NCBI GenBank assembly: GCA_902500775.1
Contig: CABVRZ010000008.1
Span: 54,028-118,027, forward strand
Reading direction: 5' to 3'
Origin: an uncultured Nitrospira sp.
Lineage (GTDB): Bacteria > Nitrospirota > Nitrospiria > Nitrospirales > Nitrospiraceae
Length of the DNA: 64,000 bases
In this document: piece by piece, positions 52,817 to 63,191 of the stretch
Numbering within the stretch: position 1 is the first letter of the stretch
How the letters are laid out: every line of letters begins with the position of its first letter
Made by a program: the position numbers and the translations under genes
The notes under the pieces: model-generated
What the model was told of the DNA's origin: nothing
The model's input: the letters and a program-made list of their open reading frames with translations, nothing else
Database searches by the model: none

Positions 52817-53569
52817 GTGCTGATCACCTTCCAGTCGATAGACCATTTCACGAACACGCACCTCCAGAATTCCATCAACCTTGAACCACAGGCCGTTCAT
52901 CTCTGGGGCATTGAACTGAACGGATCGGTACAGTGTTTTGAGCACTGCCTGGGATGGCTGGATGAAGTTGAGCGCCACCGTGCAGCTCGGTTCATCCGTG
53001 AGCAAGACCGGCAGTACTATGTGCTGGCTCACGGAGGCCTCAGGACAATACTGAGCCGATACCTTGAGTTGAGCCCACGTGCGGTATCACTGACACGCAC
53101 GGAGGCGGGCAAGCCCGTTGTGACAAGGGATACACAAGTCCATTCCGGGATTACCTTCAATTTATCCCATTCCCATACCCGTGCACTCATTGCCGTCTCG
53201 AAGGTCCAGGAGGTTGGAATCGACCTTGAAGCGGTTCGTCCAGGAGTCGAGGTTGTGAAATTATCCGAACGCTATTTTACTCCCGCCGAACATACCGTAA
53301 TCACGCAAGCGACCGAAGACCAGCGCGCAATGACATTTTTCCGCTACTGGGTCGCAAAAGAAGCGGTGTTGAAGGCCCAGGGAATTGGGCTTCGTGGGCT
53401 GTCCGACTGCGCGGTCGTCCTGGACACAGATAGACTCAACGGGAACGCTCGGGTCCGCTTGGAGTCTCAATCCTCAAGTTCATTGCAACTTCGTCTTCTG
53501 TCTTGTGGAGAAGGATGGGAGGCCGCAGTCGCCGCAAAGAATTTAGATTCTGTAAGTCAAGGGGGGTAG
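52817..53569 (+). CDS. 4'-phosphopantetheinyl transferase (Sfp type)
   Basis: 250 residues. GKPVVTRDT, FNLSHSHTRALIAVS, VGIDLEAVRPG and FFRYWVAKEAVLKAQGIGL are the P1-P3 motifs, with magnesium ligands Asp and Glu in GIDLE and WxxKE. It activates acyl or peptidyl carrier proteins. Stands alone on the plus strand. Confidence 0.92.
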   Translation: MLITFQSIDHFTNTHLQNSINLEPQAVHLWGIELNGSVQCFEHCLGWLDEVERHRAARFIREQDRQYYVLAHGGLRTILSRYLELSPRAVSLTRTEAGKPVVTRDTQVHSGITFNLSHSHTRALIAVSKVQEVGIDLEAVRPGVEVVKLSERYFTPAEHTVITQATEDQRAMTFFRYWVAKEAVLKAQGIGLRGLSDCAVVLDTDRLNGNARVRLESQSSSSLQLRLLSCGEGWEAAVAAKNLDSVSQGG

Positions 53570-53612
53570 GACAACCAGCACCATCGATTCTGTCCTGTCG
53601 CGAGAATGGTAT

Positions 53613-54260
53613 TCAGCGACGGCAGTTGGGCGAGTGTCGAACGCAGTCCCTGAGCCATACCGTGAGCTGATCGAGCAACTGAGCAACCGCTCGATTAGCT
53701 GCGACCACGCCACCATAGGCATTCTCACTCGGCGCAGGTTCACTGGTTTCAAAGCGCTGCATCCCCATAATTGTCGACTGTTTGAGATCCACCAACTGAG
53801 CCAGCGTCGTCACTCGAACGCGGCTCGGCTGCTGAAGAAACTCTTGCTGTAGGGCAACCCCATAGAGATCCAGTCGATAATCGCCCGCCACCAAGCTTGG
53901 CAAGAGAACGACATCGCGCCAGATGCCACTCTGACTCAAGCTCTGGGCCAACAATGGCCCGAACATATTCGCCGGCGTGTCAGCCCATTGATTCGTGGCG
54001 AAGTACTCCAACTCATAGGGTCGCTTGAGGTAAACCATCCGAGGGGTTTCGAATCCGGGTTCGGCTTGAGGAGGACTCAGCTGAATGACGGGGCTATTCC
54101 CACCGGCAGCGTCTACCTCTCTCTGCCCTCCCTCAAGACTCAGGTGATAGGTGTGGACCGCTTCAGCCCCACCTTGAAATGAGATGCACCCGCTCGAGAC
54201 CAACGCCAAGAGCACACCGCTCGCATGGAGGCTCCGCAAAGAAAATATTGACCCCTTCAC
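53613..54260 (-). CDS. PqiC-like ABC transport auxiliary lipoprotein
   Basis: 215 residues with lipobox SSGC. YELEYFATNQWADTPANMFGPLLAQSL is the core of the ABC-type transport auxiliary (PqiC) family, which forms the outer-membrane end of MCE systems. Last gene of the Mla-type operon, 22 bases below mlaD. Confidence 0.88.
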   Translation of the reverse strand: MKGSIFSLRSLHASGVLLALVSSGCISFQGGAEAVHTYHLSLEGGQREVDAAGGNSPVIQLSPPQAEPGFETPRMVYLKRPYELEYFATNQWADTPANMFGPLLAQSLSQSGIWRDVVLLPSLVAGDYRLDLYGVALQQEFLQQPSRVRVTTLAQLVDLKQSTIMGMQRFETSEPAPSENAYGGVVAANRAVAQLLDQLTVWLRDCVRHSPNCRR

Positions 54261-54282
54261 AGCTTTCCGTTCCTACGGCAGC

Positions 54283-55245
54283 TCATTCCCCAGGCCCTCG
54301 CGATGGGGTCTTTCGTCCGAACACCAGTGAGCTCGGCTCTCGTTCCAACTCCCGTGCCACGCGCGTCAACGTACTGGTGAGCTGCCTCAGCTCCGTCACC
54401 AATTGGCCTGCTTCCGGCAGCGTGCGTTTGGTGAATTGCTGCAACTCTGGGCGAGCGTCATTGATGACGCTCCCCACGGTTTTCGTGGTCTTCGCAAGCT
54501 CGTCGGTCGCCGCATTCATGGCACTCACGCTATTGTTGATGCCCGCGAGCATGGGAGGTACTTGTGCGTTCAGTGAGGCCGTCAGTTTGGATAAATTTTC
54601 GGCACTTTTGGCTGCGCCGTTTAGGCTCTGTTCGATCTCTGTCTTGTGGCTGGCAAGGGTCTGGGCCACATCCGCGAGATCCTGGATGGTCTTCGTCAGC
54701 GCGGTACGATTGCCTTCATCCAGTACGTTCGCCACCCCCTTGGCAGCCAGATCGAGATCAGCCAACAGCTGGGCCAGCCCCTCTTCTGAAAGGAGGCGAG
54801 ACGCCGTCTTGTCCAACCGGGCAAAGAAGGAAGGGCCCGTCTTGATCACGGGATATGCTTGCCCTGCTTGAGCCTGTAATGAAGGAGCCTCCCGGCTCCC
54901 CCCGGTCAAATTGATGGTGGCAAGGCCGGTTAGCCCCTGCGTTTCTAGCACAGCAATGGTATCGGTCTTCACCGGCGTACCGCGCACAACATCCAGCGTC
55001 AACAGGACTTCCTCTGGATTGTCAGGATGCAAGGCAATGGCCCTCACCCGTCCGACATCGACCCCTCGATATTTCACGCTGGAGTCCACACTGAGCCCTG
55101 CGACAGATTCCGCCATATGGGCTTCGTACCGGTCATACAACCCTCGATAGTCGCTCTTTCCCAGCCATAAAATCCCAGCGAGGATCGCTACTCCCAGAAG
55201 CGCCACGAACGAACCGACTAGAACGTAGTTGACCTTTGGTTCCAT
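54283..55245 (-). CDS. mlaD: MlaD-type MCE-domain protein
   Basis: 320 residues. An N-terminal membrane helix (YVLVGSFVALLGVAILAGILWL), then the MCE domain with SVAGLSVDSSVKYRGVDVGRV and LETQGLTGLATINLTGG, and a long helical C-terminus with coiled-coil character. The MCE domain forms a hexameric lipid channel in the periplasm. Confidence 0.93.
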   Translation of the reverse strand: MEPKVNYVLVGSFVALLGVAILAGILWLGKSDYRGLYDRYEAHMAESVAGLSVDSSVKYRGVDVGRVRAIALHPDNPEEVLLTLDVVRGTPVKTDTIAVLETQGLTGLATINLTGGSREAPSLQAQAGQAYPVIKTGPSFFARLDKTASRLLSEEGLAQLLADLDLAAKGVANVLDEGNRTALTKTIQDLADVAQTLASHKTEIEQSLNGAAKSAENLSKLTASLNAQVPPMLAGINNSVSAMNAATDELAKTTKTVGSVINDARPELQQFTKRTLPEAGQLVTELRQLTSTLTRVARELEREPSSLVFGRKTPSRGPGE

Positions 55246-55372
55246 CTAGAAGTCTTCTTGGTCTCTCGACTCTGAGTTGCTTATTTCGAGTTTTACGTTT
55301 CGAGGTATCGATACCAGAAACCTGAAACACGGAATTCGTAACTCTTCACCGACTTGAACTACAAGATATGCT
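55246..55372. repeat. Intergenic repeat between mlaF and mlaD
   Basis: GGTATCGATACC at 55304-55315 is a perfect palindrome. ATGCTTCACGCTTCACGTC at 55368-55386 matches the repeat class seen before hypE. No gene in this gap. Confidence 0.5.
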
Positions 55373-56182
55373 TCACGCTTCACGTCTTTCGATGTTCGCC
55401 GCCGCCTGTTCGCGTGCCGCACGCCCACGTTCGCCTTGAAAGTATTGCCTGATGTATTGATCGTCTGATTGAAAGAGTTCCTGCATTGTGCCAACCCCCA
55501 ACACTTTCCCCTGACCCAGGACTGCCACCCGATTGGTAATTTGCCAGAGCGAATCCAGATCGTGGGTGACCATGACCACTGTCAGCCCCAGGAGCTTCTT
55601 TAATGAGAGCACCAGCTTATCGAACCCCGTGGCGATGATGGGATCCAAACCGGCTGTCGGCTCGTCAAGGAACAACAACTCAGGATCCATGACGAGCGCT
55701 CGCGCGAGCGCCGCCCGCCTTCGCATACCACCGCTGAGCTCGTTGGGATATTTCGCAGCACTCCCAGGCGGCAATTCCACCATCGCGATCTTAGCCGCTA
55801 CAATATCACGAATCAGGGACTCACTGACTGTCGTGTGCTCGCGCAACGGCACGGCAACATTCTCGGCGAGGGTCAGTGAGCTGAAGAGACCTCCCTGTTG
55901 AAACATCACGCCGAATCGGCGATGGATCGGATGGCCATCCCCCGCCTCCAATCGGCGACTGTCTAACCCAAATAACCGGATCGTTCCAGCTGACGGCGTG
56001 ATGAGACCAATGATCTCTCGCAGCAACGTCGTCTTTCCGCACCCATTTCCTCCGGCGATCCCAAAAATTTCTCTCCGGTGAATGGAGAGACTGATGTCCT
56101 CGTGCACCACCGCCTGTCCCAACTTCGTCGAGACGTGGCTCACTTCGATCACAGGTGGCTCAAGACTCGTCGCTAACGCCAT
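55373..56182 (-). CDS. mlaF: MlaF-type ABC ATP-binding protein
   Basis: 269 residues. Walker A GIAGGNGCGKTTLL, Q-loop MFQQGGLFSSLT, signature ELSGGMRRRAALARAL, Walker B LLFLDEPTAGLDP and H-loop VMVTHDLDSL. All needed ATPase motifs are intact. It drives lipid transfer by the MlaE permease. Confidence 0.95.
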   Translation of the reverse strand: MALATSLEPPVIEVSHVSTKLGQAVVHEDISLSIHRREIFGIAGGNGCGKTTLLREIIGLITPSAGTIRLFGLDSRRLEAGDGHPIHRRFGVMFQQGGLFSSLTLAENVAVPLREHTTVSESLIRDIVAAKIAMVELPPGSAAKYPNELSGGMRRRAALARALVMDPELLFLDEPTAGLDPIIATGFDKLVLSLKKLLGLTVVMVTHDLDSLWQITNRVAVLGQGKVLGVGTMQELFQSDDQYIRQYFQGERGRAAREQAAANIERREA

Positions 56183-56238
56183 CAGGAACTATCCCTCAAA
56201 CGACATGCCAATCTGCTGGGTTGCAGGATGTTAGGGGG

Positions 56239-56354
56239 TGATGAAAAAGTCTCTCCGGCAAGGCCGCAGTGAGCGAAAGACCCAAGCGTACATAGTTGGT
56301 GCGCTGAGGCCTTGAGCGATGCGAGAACGAAGCTGGAGGGCTTTTGCATCATCC
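56239..56354. repeat. MITE/REP-like element between mlaE and mlaF
   Basis: The ends GTGATGAAAAAG and CTTTTGCATCAT are imperfect inverted copies. Inside are GCAAGGCCGCAG and CTGAGGCCTTGA, again roughly inverted. No ORF. Different in sequence from the element at 1444. Confidence 0.6.
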
Positions 56355-56359
56355 TCACG

Positions 56360-57472
56360 CTAGAGATCCCACCAATTCAGCAGAATGCTACAAATCGCAT
56401 CGAACACAATCACCAGAAAAATACCCTGCACAACACTGATGGTGGTATGTCGGCCGACATCGTCCACACCGCCTCTGATCTGAAATCCTTGATAACAACC
56501 CACCAACGCAATGAGCGCCGCAAAGAATGGCGCCTTACCCAACCCGATGAGAAAATGTCGAACGGGAACGGCTTCTTCGAAGCGAGTAACAAACTCGACG
56601 AAACTCACATTGAGTTCTCCCAAAGCAATCAACATGCCCCCGAATACTCCCACGACATCCGCATATACCGTCAACAGTGGGAGGGCAATGATCAGGCCAA
56701 GCGCTCGCGGCAGCACAAGCAGATTCATCGGCGAGATGCCGAGTGTCCGCACGGCATCGAGTTCTTCCGTGACTTTCATCGTCCCGATCGCAGCCGTATA
56801 GGCGGACCCGGAACGGCCGGCGATGAGGATCGCGACGATCAACGGCGCTATTTCACGCAACAGCGAGATGCCGACCAGGTCCACGATAAAAATGTTCGTG
56901 CCGAACTTGCGGAGCTGCTCCGCCCCTTGATAGGCGATGACGACACCAACCAGGAACGTCAAGAGGCCGGTGATTGGCAACGCGCGCACCCCATCCAGCT
57001 CCACGAACCGCATCAACGATTTCCACCGAATGGAGTGAGGCCGTGCAATGGAACGCCAAATGGCAACTGTACTTTCCCCGATGAAAGCAAGCGCGCGAAC
57101 AGCAGAGGCTTGTCGAGACTGGATCACACGGAGAAGACGGTCGATCCATTTGACGTCATGGACTGCAGCGTCACGGCCAGCCTGAATCACCAGCCCCTTT
57201 AGATTTTTGAGCAGCTGTTCAAATTCAGGTTTTAACCCTTGGAGCGATGTCGATTGCCCGTTGCCTGGTACGCCGTCGATGTACTGCTGCAACATCAGTG
57301 CGCCGCCGGTATCCATGGCGGTCACCCCACCGGCATCGTAGAGGATGGTTGTCGTATCTGGCCATCGAAGAGTTCGTCCCCCCCGCTCGAGCTGAGACAA
57401 GTTCGGAAGTGTCCACGCACCTCGACAGTAGACGACATTGTCTTCCACGGAGATGGTTGCCTGCCGTTCCAC
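56360..57472 (-). CDS. mlaE: MlaE-type permease with N-terminal STAS domain
   Basis: 370 residues. Residues 1-100 form a STAS-like domain (GAWTLPNLSQLERGGRTL, GGVTAMDTGGALML), as in the fused MlaE-MlaB type. The permease part has FLVGVVIAYQGAEQLRKFG, SLLREIAPLIVAILIAGRSG and GTMKVTEELDAVRTLGISP, the coupling region to MlaF. First gene of the operon. Confidence 0.93.
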   Translation of the reverse strand: MERQATISVEDNVVYCRGAWTLPNLSQLERGGRTLRWPDTTTILYDAGGVTAMDTGGALMLQQYIDGVPGNGQSTSLQGLKPEFEQLLKNLKGLVIQAGRDAAVHDVKWIDRLLRVIQSRQASAVRALAFIGESTVAIWRSIARPHSIRWKSLMRFVELDGVRALPITGLLTFLVGVVIAYQGAEQLRKFGTNIFIVDLVGISLLREIAPLIVAILIAGRSGSAYTAAIGTMKVTEELDAVRTLGISPMNLLVLPRALGLIIALPLLTVYADVVGVFGGMLIALGELNVSFVEFVTRFEEAVPVRHFLIGLGKAPFFAALIALVGCYQGFQIRGGVDDVGRHTTISVVQGIFLVIVFDAICSILLNWWDL

Positions 57473-57569
57473 TTCACTCCATCGTGTGATTCGATTCCAC
57501 AGCGAATTCAGTTATGAGGTCCATGACACGCAGCGTCAACAGCGGGAGGGAAAAGTCCTCTTCTCCGAA

Positions 57570-59372
57570 TTACGCGTTCTCCATGATGGCCTTCAGTTCC
57601 GCACCCGTAATTACTTCACGCTCCAACAAGAGTGTGGCTCCTTGTTGCAGCATGGCCTTCTTGTCTTCGAGTAATCGTCGCACACGGCCATACTGTTCAT
57701 CGACGATCCGGCGTACTTCGCAATCGATCTCCCGAGCGGTCTCTTCGGAATAATCACCTTTTTCAGACGCGACAGGAATCTGGAGGAACTGCGGCTGTCG
57801 CTCTCGTTCGAGCGTGATCGTCCCAAGTTTCTCGCTCATACCGTAGGCCTTCACCATGCTTTTGGCAATATCCGTGGCCTTGAGGAGATCGTTCTGGGCT
57901 CCCGTGGAGGCCTCACCGAAAATCGTTTCTTCGGCAATCCTCCCACCGAGCAACACCGCCACTTTATTCTCCAATTCCGATTTCGTCATCAGAAACCGGT
58001 CTTCTGTCGGAAGCTGCAACGTATATCCAAGGGCTGAGACACCTCGAGGAATAATGGAAATCTTCTGCACCTGATCAGAGCCTGGAATGGACAGGGCCAC
58101 CAGCGCATGGCCAGTTTCGTGGTAGGCGACCCGTTCCTTTTCCATCTTGTTCAGGACCCGATTCTTTTTTTCCAACCCCGCGATGACTCGCTCCACGGCC
58201 TCTTGGAGTTCAGGAAGCCCTACGTGATCCTTACTGCGTCGGACTGCCAACAAGGCTGCTTCGTTGATGACATTCGCCAGGTCCGCCCCTGAGAAGCCCG
58301 GCGTCATGGCGGCAATCTGTTCCAAATCAGCCTCTTGGCTCATGGCCACCTTCTTCGCATGAACGCGGAGCACGTCTAGGCGCCCCTTTTTGTCAGGGCG
58401 ATCCACGGTGACATGACGATCAAAGCGCCCTGCGCGCAGCAACGCAGGATCAAGGATTTCAGGACGGTTGGTTGCGGCCATGAGGATCACGCCGACTCGG
58501 GGATCGAAGCCATCCATTTCGACCAGCAGCTGATTGAGCGTTTGCTCGCGCTCTTCATGCGCCATGGGCCCCACGCCTCGAGCCTTCCCAAGGGCGTCTA
58601 ACTCATCAATGAAGATAATGCAAGGCGCTTTGCCCTTGGCCTGGTCAAACAGATCTCGAACCCTCGCGGCGCCCACCCCCACAAACATCTCAACAAACTC
58701 CGACCCACTGATGCTGAAAAACGGCACGCCAGCCTCACCAGCGACGGCACGGGCAAGGAGCGTCTTGCCGGTGCCCGGTGGGCCAACCAAAAGAATCCCT
58801 TTGGGAATTTTGCCGCCGAGCTTGGTGAACTTCTCCGGCGTCTTGAGAAACTCGATCACTTCGCTCAGTTCTTCTTTAGCCTCATCCACACCGGCAACGT
58901 CTGCGAACGTCACTTTGATGTCCTTCTCCATGTAGATCTTGGCCTTGGATTGGCCGACCTGCATGAACCCGCCCTGGGCCTGTCCAAATCGTTTGAGGAT
59001 GAAAAACCAAATTCCAACGAACAGGGCGACCGGGACTACCCATGACAACACATCGCGCCAAAAGGTGGATTCAATCACGCCCGTAAAGGTGACGCCGTGC
59101 TGATTCAATTCACGGACTAAGTCTGGATCCTCAACCCGCACAGTCGCAAAGGATTTCTGTTCTTTAGACTCACCCTCCAGTTTCAGTTTTCCCGTCAGCA
59201 CATGGTTGGCAACCGAGACCTCTGCGATCTTGCCGTCGGCCACCAGTTTCTTGAATTCGCTGTAGGGGAGTTCCTCGACCTTGTTGAAGGTGTAAATCAG
59301 ATCGTGTACAAGCACCACGGCCATTATGGCCAACAGCACATACCAGATAGAGAAGGAAACTTTGTTGTTCAT
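57570..59372 (-). CDS. ftsH: ATP-dependent zinc metalloprotease FtsH
   Basis: 600 residues. Two membrane helices (10-27 and about 108-126) flank a periplasmic loop. AAA part: Walker A GPPGTGKT (197-204), Walker [13 protein letters not shown] with [20 protein letters not shown]. The zinc site is HETGH (418-422). Membrane-bound quality control protease. Confidence 0.96.
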   Translation of the reverse strand: MNNKVSFSIWYVLLAIMAVVLVHDLIYTFNKVEELPYSEFKKLVADGKIAEVSVANHVLTGKLKLEGESKEQKSFATVRVEDPDLVRELNQHGVTFTGVIESTFWRDVLSWVVPVALFVGIWFFILKRFGQAQGGFMQVGQSKAKIYMEKDIKVTFADVAGVDEAKEELSEVIEFLKTPEKFTKLGGKIPKGILLVGPPGTGKTLLARAVAGEAGVPFFSISGSEFVEMFVGVGAARVRDLFDQAKGKAPCIIFIDELDALGKARGVGPMAHEEREQTLNQLLVEMDGFDPRVGVILMAATNRPEILDPALLRAGRFDRHVTVDRPDKKGRLDVLRVHAKKVAMSQEADLEQIAAMTPGFSGADLANVINEAALLAVRRSKDHVGLPELQEAVERVIAGLEKKNRVLNKMEKERVAYHETGHALVALSIPGSDQVQKISIIPRGVSALGYTLQLPTEDRFLMTKSELENKVAVLLGGRIAEETIFGEASTGAQNDLLKATDIAKSMVKAYGMSEKLGTITLERERQPQFLQIPVASEKGDYSEETAREIDCEVRRIVDEQYGRVRRLLEDKKAMLQQGATLLLEREVITGAELKAIMENA

Positions 59373-59414
59373 CGCGCTGCCTCCAGCAAGGCGTGGGTTC
59401 GGACCCGCACAGGG

Positions 59415-60368
59415 CTAAAACGTGAAATACGCCCCCACGCCGATCGACTCGATCTTTTGATTGTAAAACTGCCCATACGGATTGTACCCGTGGAAATAGG
59501 TCGCCATGATTCGAAAGTGCCGGCGAGATCCGGTTCGAGACCATTCAAACCCGCCGAGTACATTGGTGTTGATAATCCAGCCCAGTTCCTCATGCGATTT
59601 GAAATCTCCTGATAACACGGGTGTTAGAATCAGCCGGTTAAGGAACGGCTCCAAGATTCTGGTCCTCATCGATGGCGCCCGTGCCTCGAATCCCCATTGG
59701 ACTCGGGTGCGATCGATCGTCGCTGGCTCACGGTGGACGAGCACCGCCGCTCCTCCATACAGGCGAAGCCACCGGTAGTCATACGATAGAATACCTTCCG
59801 CTTCCTCCAAGATGAAACTCGACGGCTTGATTTCCGGATGACTGCCCAAGAATTCATCACCAAGATGACTGCTCTGGTGATAGTAACGAAGCCTCGCCGA
59901 CCAATTCCCTGAACGCCACGAGAGCGGGATCCCCACGTTAAAGTCCGTGTTGATCAAGGCCGCATTGTTCTCATCCAGGTTGAACTGCGCGAAGACACCG
60001 GTGAGTAACCCCACTTGCCATCCGTTGCAACCCGTTCGCTTGGTATAAAAGCCGAAGTTTTCTCCGATGGCGATCGACCCGAGACTGAAGGACTGACCTC
60101 CCTCCCGTGGTCGGGAGTGCTGCCAGATGGCAAAAAACTGCGGCTGCTTTGGGTCCGCAATCAGCGGGCGAAAGACATCGTCAGACGGAAAGGCCTCGCT
60201 CGTATCCCCCTCATCATGATGATCGTACCGACAGTCGATGACTGCTTGTACCTTCGTCTCCTCCGAGCTCTTGGGTGCAGACTCATCCGCATACGCGTGA
60301 CCGACCAGCAAGAGCACCACCCACCCCAATACAATGACTCGTGTCAAACACGAAACCAACCGGCCCAT
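59415..60368 (-). CDS. DUF1207 outer-membrane protein
   Basis: 317 residues from ATG 60368 with GGAGG upstream; an earlier ATG at 60389 is possible. Signal peptide to HAYAD. ETFPSDD-like EAFPSDDVFRPLIADPKQPQ is the start of DUF1207, and the protein ends in an aromatic strand (GVGAYFTF), as outer-membrane beta-barrels do. Lies 42 bases above ftsH, same strand. Confidence 0.88.
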   Translation of the reverse strand: MGRLVSCLTRVIVLGWVVLLLVGHAYADESAPKSSEETKVQAVIDCRYDHHDEGDTSEAFPSDDVFRPLIADPKQPQFFAIWQHSRPREGGQSFSLGSIAIGENFGFYTKRTGCNGWQVGLLTGVFAQFNLDENNAALINTDFNVGIPLSWRSGNWSARLRYYHQSSHLGDEFLGSHPEIKPSSFILEEAEGILSYDYRWLRLYGGAAVLVHREPATIDRTRVQWGFEARAPSMRTRILEPFLNRLILTPVLSGDFKSHEELGWIINTNVLGGFEWSRTGSRRHFRIMATYFHGYNPYGQFYNQKIESIGVGAYFTF

Positions 60369-60389
60369 AGCCCTCCACCCTCTCATCAT

Positions 60390-60792
60390 GACGTGCTTCC
60401 GTAAAACTGTTCAACGACTGCTGAGGCTTATTCGATAGCATATTCATATCGGTGATTTCACATGTTTTTGATGCGCGCGGAAAAGGTGGGTCGCACAGAA
60501 CATCCTGGCGAGAACTCATGAGAATCCTTCACGGTGCTCTCATACAAGGTTGGCCGAGACATGGCTTGGACTCTTGACAGAACCGCACTCTCGATCAGGT
60601 ACCCGTTGGGCGACGTGATCAGACACGTACCGGCATCCGTGTAGACCGGTGGCACGAGGAGCATCTATGGAGTGGAGATCACGCAGAAGTGACTTTCCTA
60701 GCGTAGCATTTCCTTTTTCTCACGATGCATGCTCGCATGGATGACGAGGTACATGGATAGAGAAAGGCGACTGAACCATCCCTCGCCTATGC
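60390..60792. other. Intergenic region before DUF1207 gene
   Basis: About 400 bases downstream of the phosphoketolase stop. A 68-residue minus-strand frame at 60458-60664 has no ribosome binding site and no recognisable motif, so it is not called. No hairpin with T-run was seen. Confidence 0.4.
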
Positions 60793-63180
60793 TCATGCCT
60801 TCCGCCTCATCGTTCCGGTCCATTTCCATTGTCTAATCTCCGGCATGTCTTCGCCATGTTCGGCGATGTAGTGCTTATGTTCGATGCGCTTGTCGCGGAG
60901 GGCCTGCCTTGCATAGTCCGCTTGAGACCCACGCAGCGGGATGCGGTCGATGACATCAGCAACGAGGTGAAACCGATCAAGATCGTTCATGACTGCCATG
61001 TCAAAGGGGGTCGTCGTCGTCCCTTCCTCCTTGTATCCGCGCACATGCAGATTCTTGTGATTGGCTCGACGATAGGTCAATCGGTGAATCAACCAGGGAT
61101 AGCCGTGAAAGGCAAAGATGATCGGTTTGTCTGTCGTGAAAAGCGCATCGAAATCCTTGTCGGACAGTCCGTTCGGATGTTCAGCGGATGGTTGCAGCTT
61201 CATCAGATCTACCACGTTGACGACTCGCACTTTCACACTCGGCAGGTACCTTCGTAACAAGGAGACAGCCGCCAAGGTTTCCATCGTCGGCACATCGCCA
61301 CAGCAGGCCATCACCACGTCTGGTTCCCCGTTGCGATCATTGCTGGCCCATTCCCAAATGCCGATGCCCGCGGTGCAATGCTTCATGGCAGCATCCATAT
61401 CAAGCCATTGCGGCGCCGACTGTTTGCCTGCCACGATCACGTTCACATGGTTGCGGCTGCGCAGGCAGTGGTCCGTCACGGAGAGCAGCGTATTGGCATC
61501 GGGGGGCAGATACACTCGAATCACCTCGGCCTTCTTGTTGACCACGTGATCGATAAACCCGGGATCTTGATGACTGAACCCATTGTGATCCTGTCGCCAG
61601 ACATGGGAGGACAACAAATAATTTAGCGACGCAATCGGCCGTCGCCAAGGGATGTGGTTGCAGACCTTGAGCCACTTGGCATGTTGATTGAACATCGAGT
61701 CAATAATGTGGATGAAGGCTTCATAGCAGGAAAAGAAGCCGTGCCGGCCTGTCAACAGATACCCTTCCAGCCAGCCTTGGCATTGGTGCTCACTTAGCAT
61801 CTCCATCACCCGGCCATCTGGGGCCAAATGGTCATCGTAGGGATATCGCTTCGCCATCCAGGCACGGTTGGTAACCTCCAGGACATCTTGCCAGCGGTTG
61901 GAGTTGTTCTCGTCGGGGCTGAAAAGGCGGAAGTTCCGACGCTCCCCGTTGAGCGTCATCGTCTCCCGCAAAAATGCCCCCATCACACGTGTCGCTTCGG
62001 CCTCGACGGCACCCGGCTTCTTCACCGTGACGGCGTAGCGACGGAAGTCAGGTAAACGCAAATCTTTCAACAGCAGACCCCCGTTCGCATGGGGGTTGGC
62101 ACTCATGCGACGTGTTCCGTTCGGAGCCAGCTCGGCGAGTTCTGGTTTCAATTGCCCGGCTTTGTTGAATAGCTCCCCTGGCTTGTAGCGCTTCATCCAC
62201 TTCTCAAGAATTTTGATATGGCCCGGGTTATCCATATCGCCCATCGGGACTTGATGTGAACGCCAATAGTCTTCCGTCCGCTTGCCGTCGATTTGCATGG
62301 GACAGGTCCAGCCCTTAGGCGTCCGGAGCACGATCATGGGCCAGATCGGGCGTTCACCGAAGCCCTTTCGACCGGCGGCCGCCTTGATTCGTTTGATGTC
62401 TTGTACGATCTGATCCAGCGTCGTTGCCATGAGCCGATGCATCTTTTGCGGGTCGTGCCCCTCGACGAAATAGGGACGATAGCCGTAGCCACGGAACAGT
62501 TGTTCCAGTTCGTCATGACTAATTCGTGCTAGGACCGTTGGGTTCGCAATCTTGTACCCATTGAGGTGAAGGATGGGCAGGACGACGCCGTCAGTGGAGG
62601 GATTGAGAAATTTGTTGGAATGCCAGCTCGTGGCAAGCGGGCCGGTCTCTGCTTCACCGTCCCCAATCACGCAAGCTGCAATCAGATCCGGATTATCGAA
62701 TACCGCCCCATAGGCATGCGAGAGGGAGTAGCCCAACTCACCACCTTCATGAATGGAGCCGGGCGTCTCCGGCGCCACGTGGCTGGGAATGCCGCCGGGA
62801 AATGAAAACTGTTTGAACAAGCCTTGCATACCCTGTTCGTCCTGCGAGACATCCGGATAGACTTCGCTATAGGTGCCTTCAAGGTAGGCATTTGCGACCA
62901 GCCCAGGTCCTCCGTGGCCGGGTCCGGCGATATAGATCATATTGAGGTCATGTTCCTTGATGATCCGATTCAGATGCACATAGATGAAATTCAACCCCGG
63001 CGTGGTGCCCCAATGGCCGAGCAAGCGCGGTTTGATATGGGCGCGAGTGAGGGGCTTCCGGAGCAAGGGATTGCCGTAGAGATAGATTTGACCGACGGAC
63101 AGATAATTGGCCGCTCGCCAGTAGGCGTCCATCCGATCGAGCAATTCTGAGTTCCGCGTTGTCGTCTTGATTCGTGGCAT
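60793..63180 (-). CDS. xfp: Phosphoketolase
   Basis: 795 residues from ATG 63180 (GAGGAG upstream); ATG 63195 overlapping the ackA stop is also possible. The thiamine diphosphate fold is shown by [53 protein letters not shown] and GDGEAETGP. It splits xylulose 5-phosphate or fructose 6-phosphate into acetyl phosphate and a sugar phosphate. Confidence 0.96.
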   Translation of the reverse strand: MPRIKTTTRNSELLDRMDAYWRAANYLSVGQIYLYGNPLLRKPLTRAHIKPRLLGHWGTTPGLNFIYVHLNRIIKEHDLNMIYIAGPGHGGPGLVANAYLEGTYSEVYPDVSQDEQGMQGLFKQFSFPGGIPSHVAPETPGSIHEGGELGYSLSHAYGAVFDNPDLIAACVIGDGEAETGPLATSWHSNKFLNPSTDGVVLPILHLNGYKIANPTVLARISHDELEQLFRGYGYRPYFVEGHDPQKMHRLMATTLDQIVQDIKRIKAAAGRKGFGERPIWPMIVLRTPKGWTCPMQIDGKRTEDYWRSHQVPMGDMDNPGHIKILEKWMKRYKPGELFNKAGQLKPELAELAPNGTRRMSANPHANGGLLLKDLRLPDFRRYAVTVKKPGAVEAEATRVMGAFLRETMTLNGERRNFRLFSPDENNSNRWQDVLEVTNRAWMAKRYPYDDHLAPDGRVMEMLSEHQCQGWLEGYLLTGRHGFFSCYEAFIHIIDSMFNQHAKWLKVCNHIPWRRPIASLNYLLSSHVWRQDHNGFSHQDPGFIDHVVNKKAEVIRVYLPPDANTLLSVTDHCLRSRNHVNVIVAGKQSAPQWLDMDAAMKHCTAGIGIWEWASNDRNGEPDVVMACCGDVPTMETLAAVSLLRRYLPSVKVRVVNVVDLMKLQPSAEHPNGLSDKDFDALFTTDKPIIFAFHGYPWLIHRLTYRRANHKNLHVRGYKEEGTTTTPFDMAVMNDLDRFHLVADVIDRIPLRGSQADYARQALRDKRIEHKHYIAEHGEDMPEIRQWKWTGTMRRKA

Positions 63181-63191
63181 ACACTCCTCGT

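Noticed and set aside
52682..53032. 116-residue minus-strand frame over the phosphopantetheinyl transferase start
   Set aside because: Antisense overlap with a clearly real gene; only its first part lies in the gap and has no motif.
60458..60664. 68-residue minus-strand frame
   Set aside because: No ribosome binding site and no motif; could be real but not supported.
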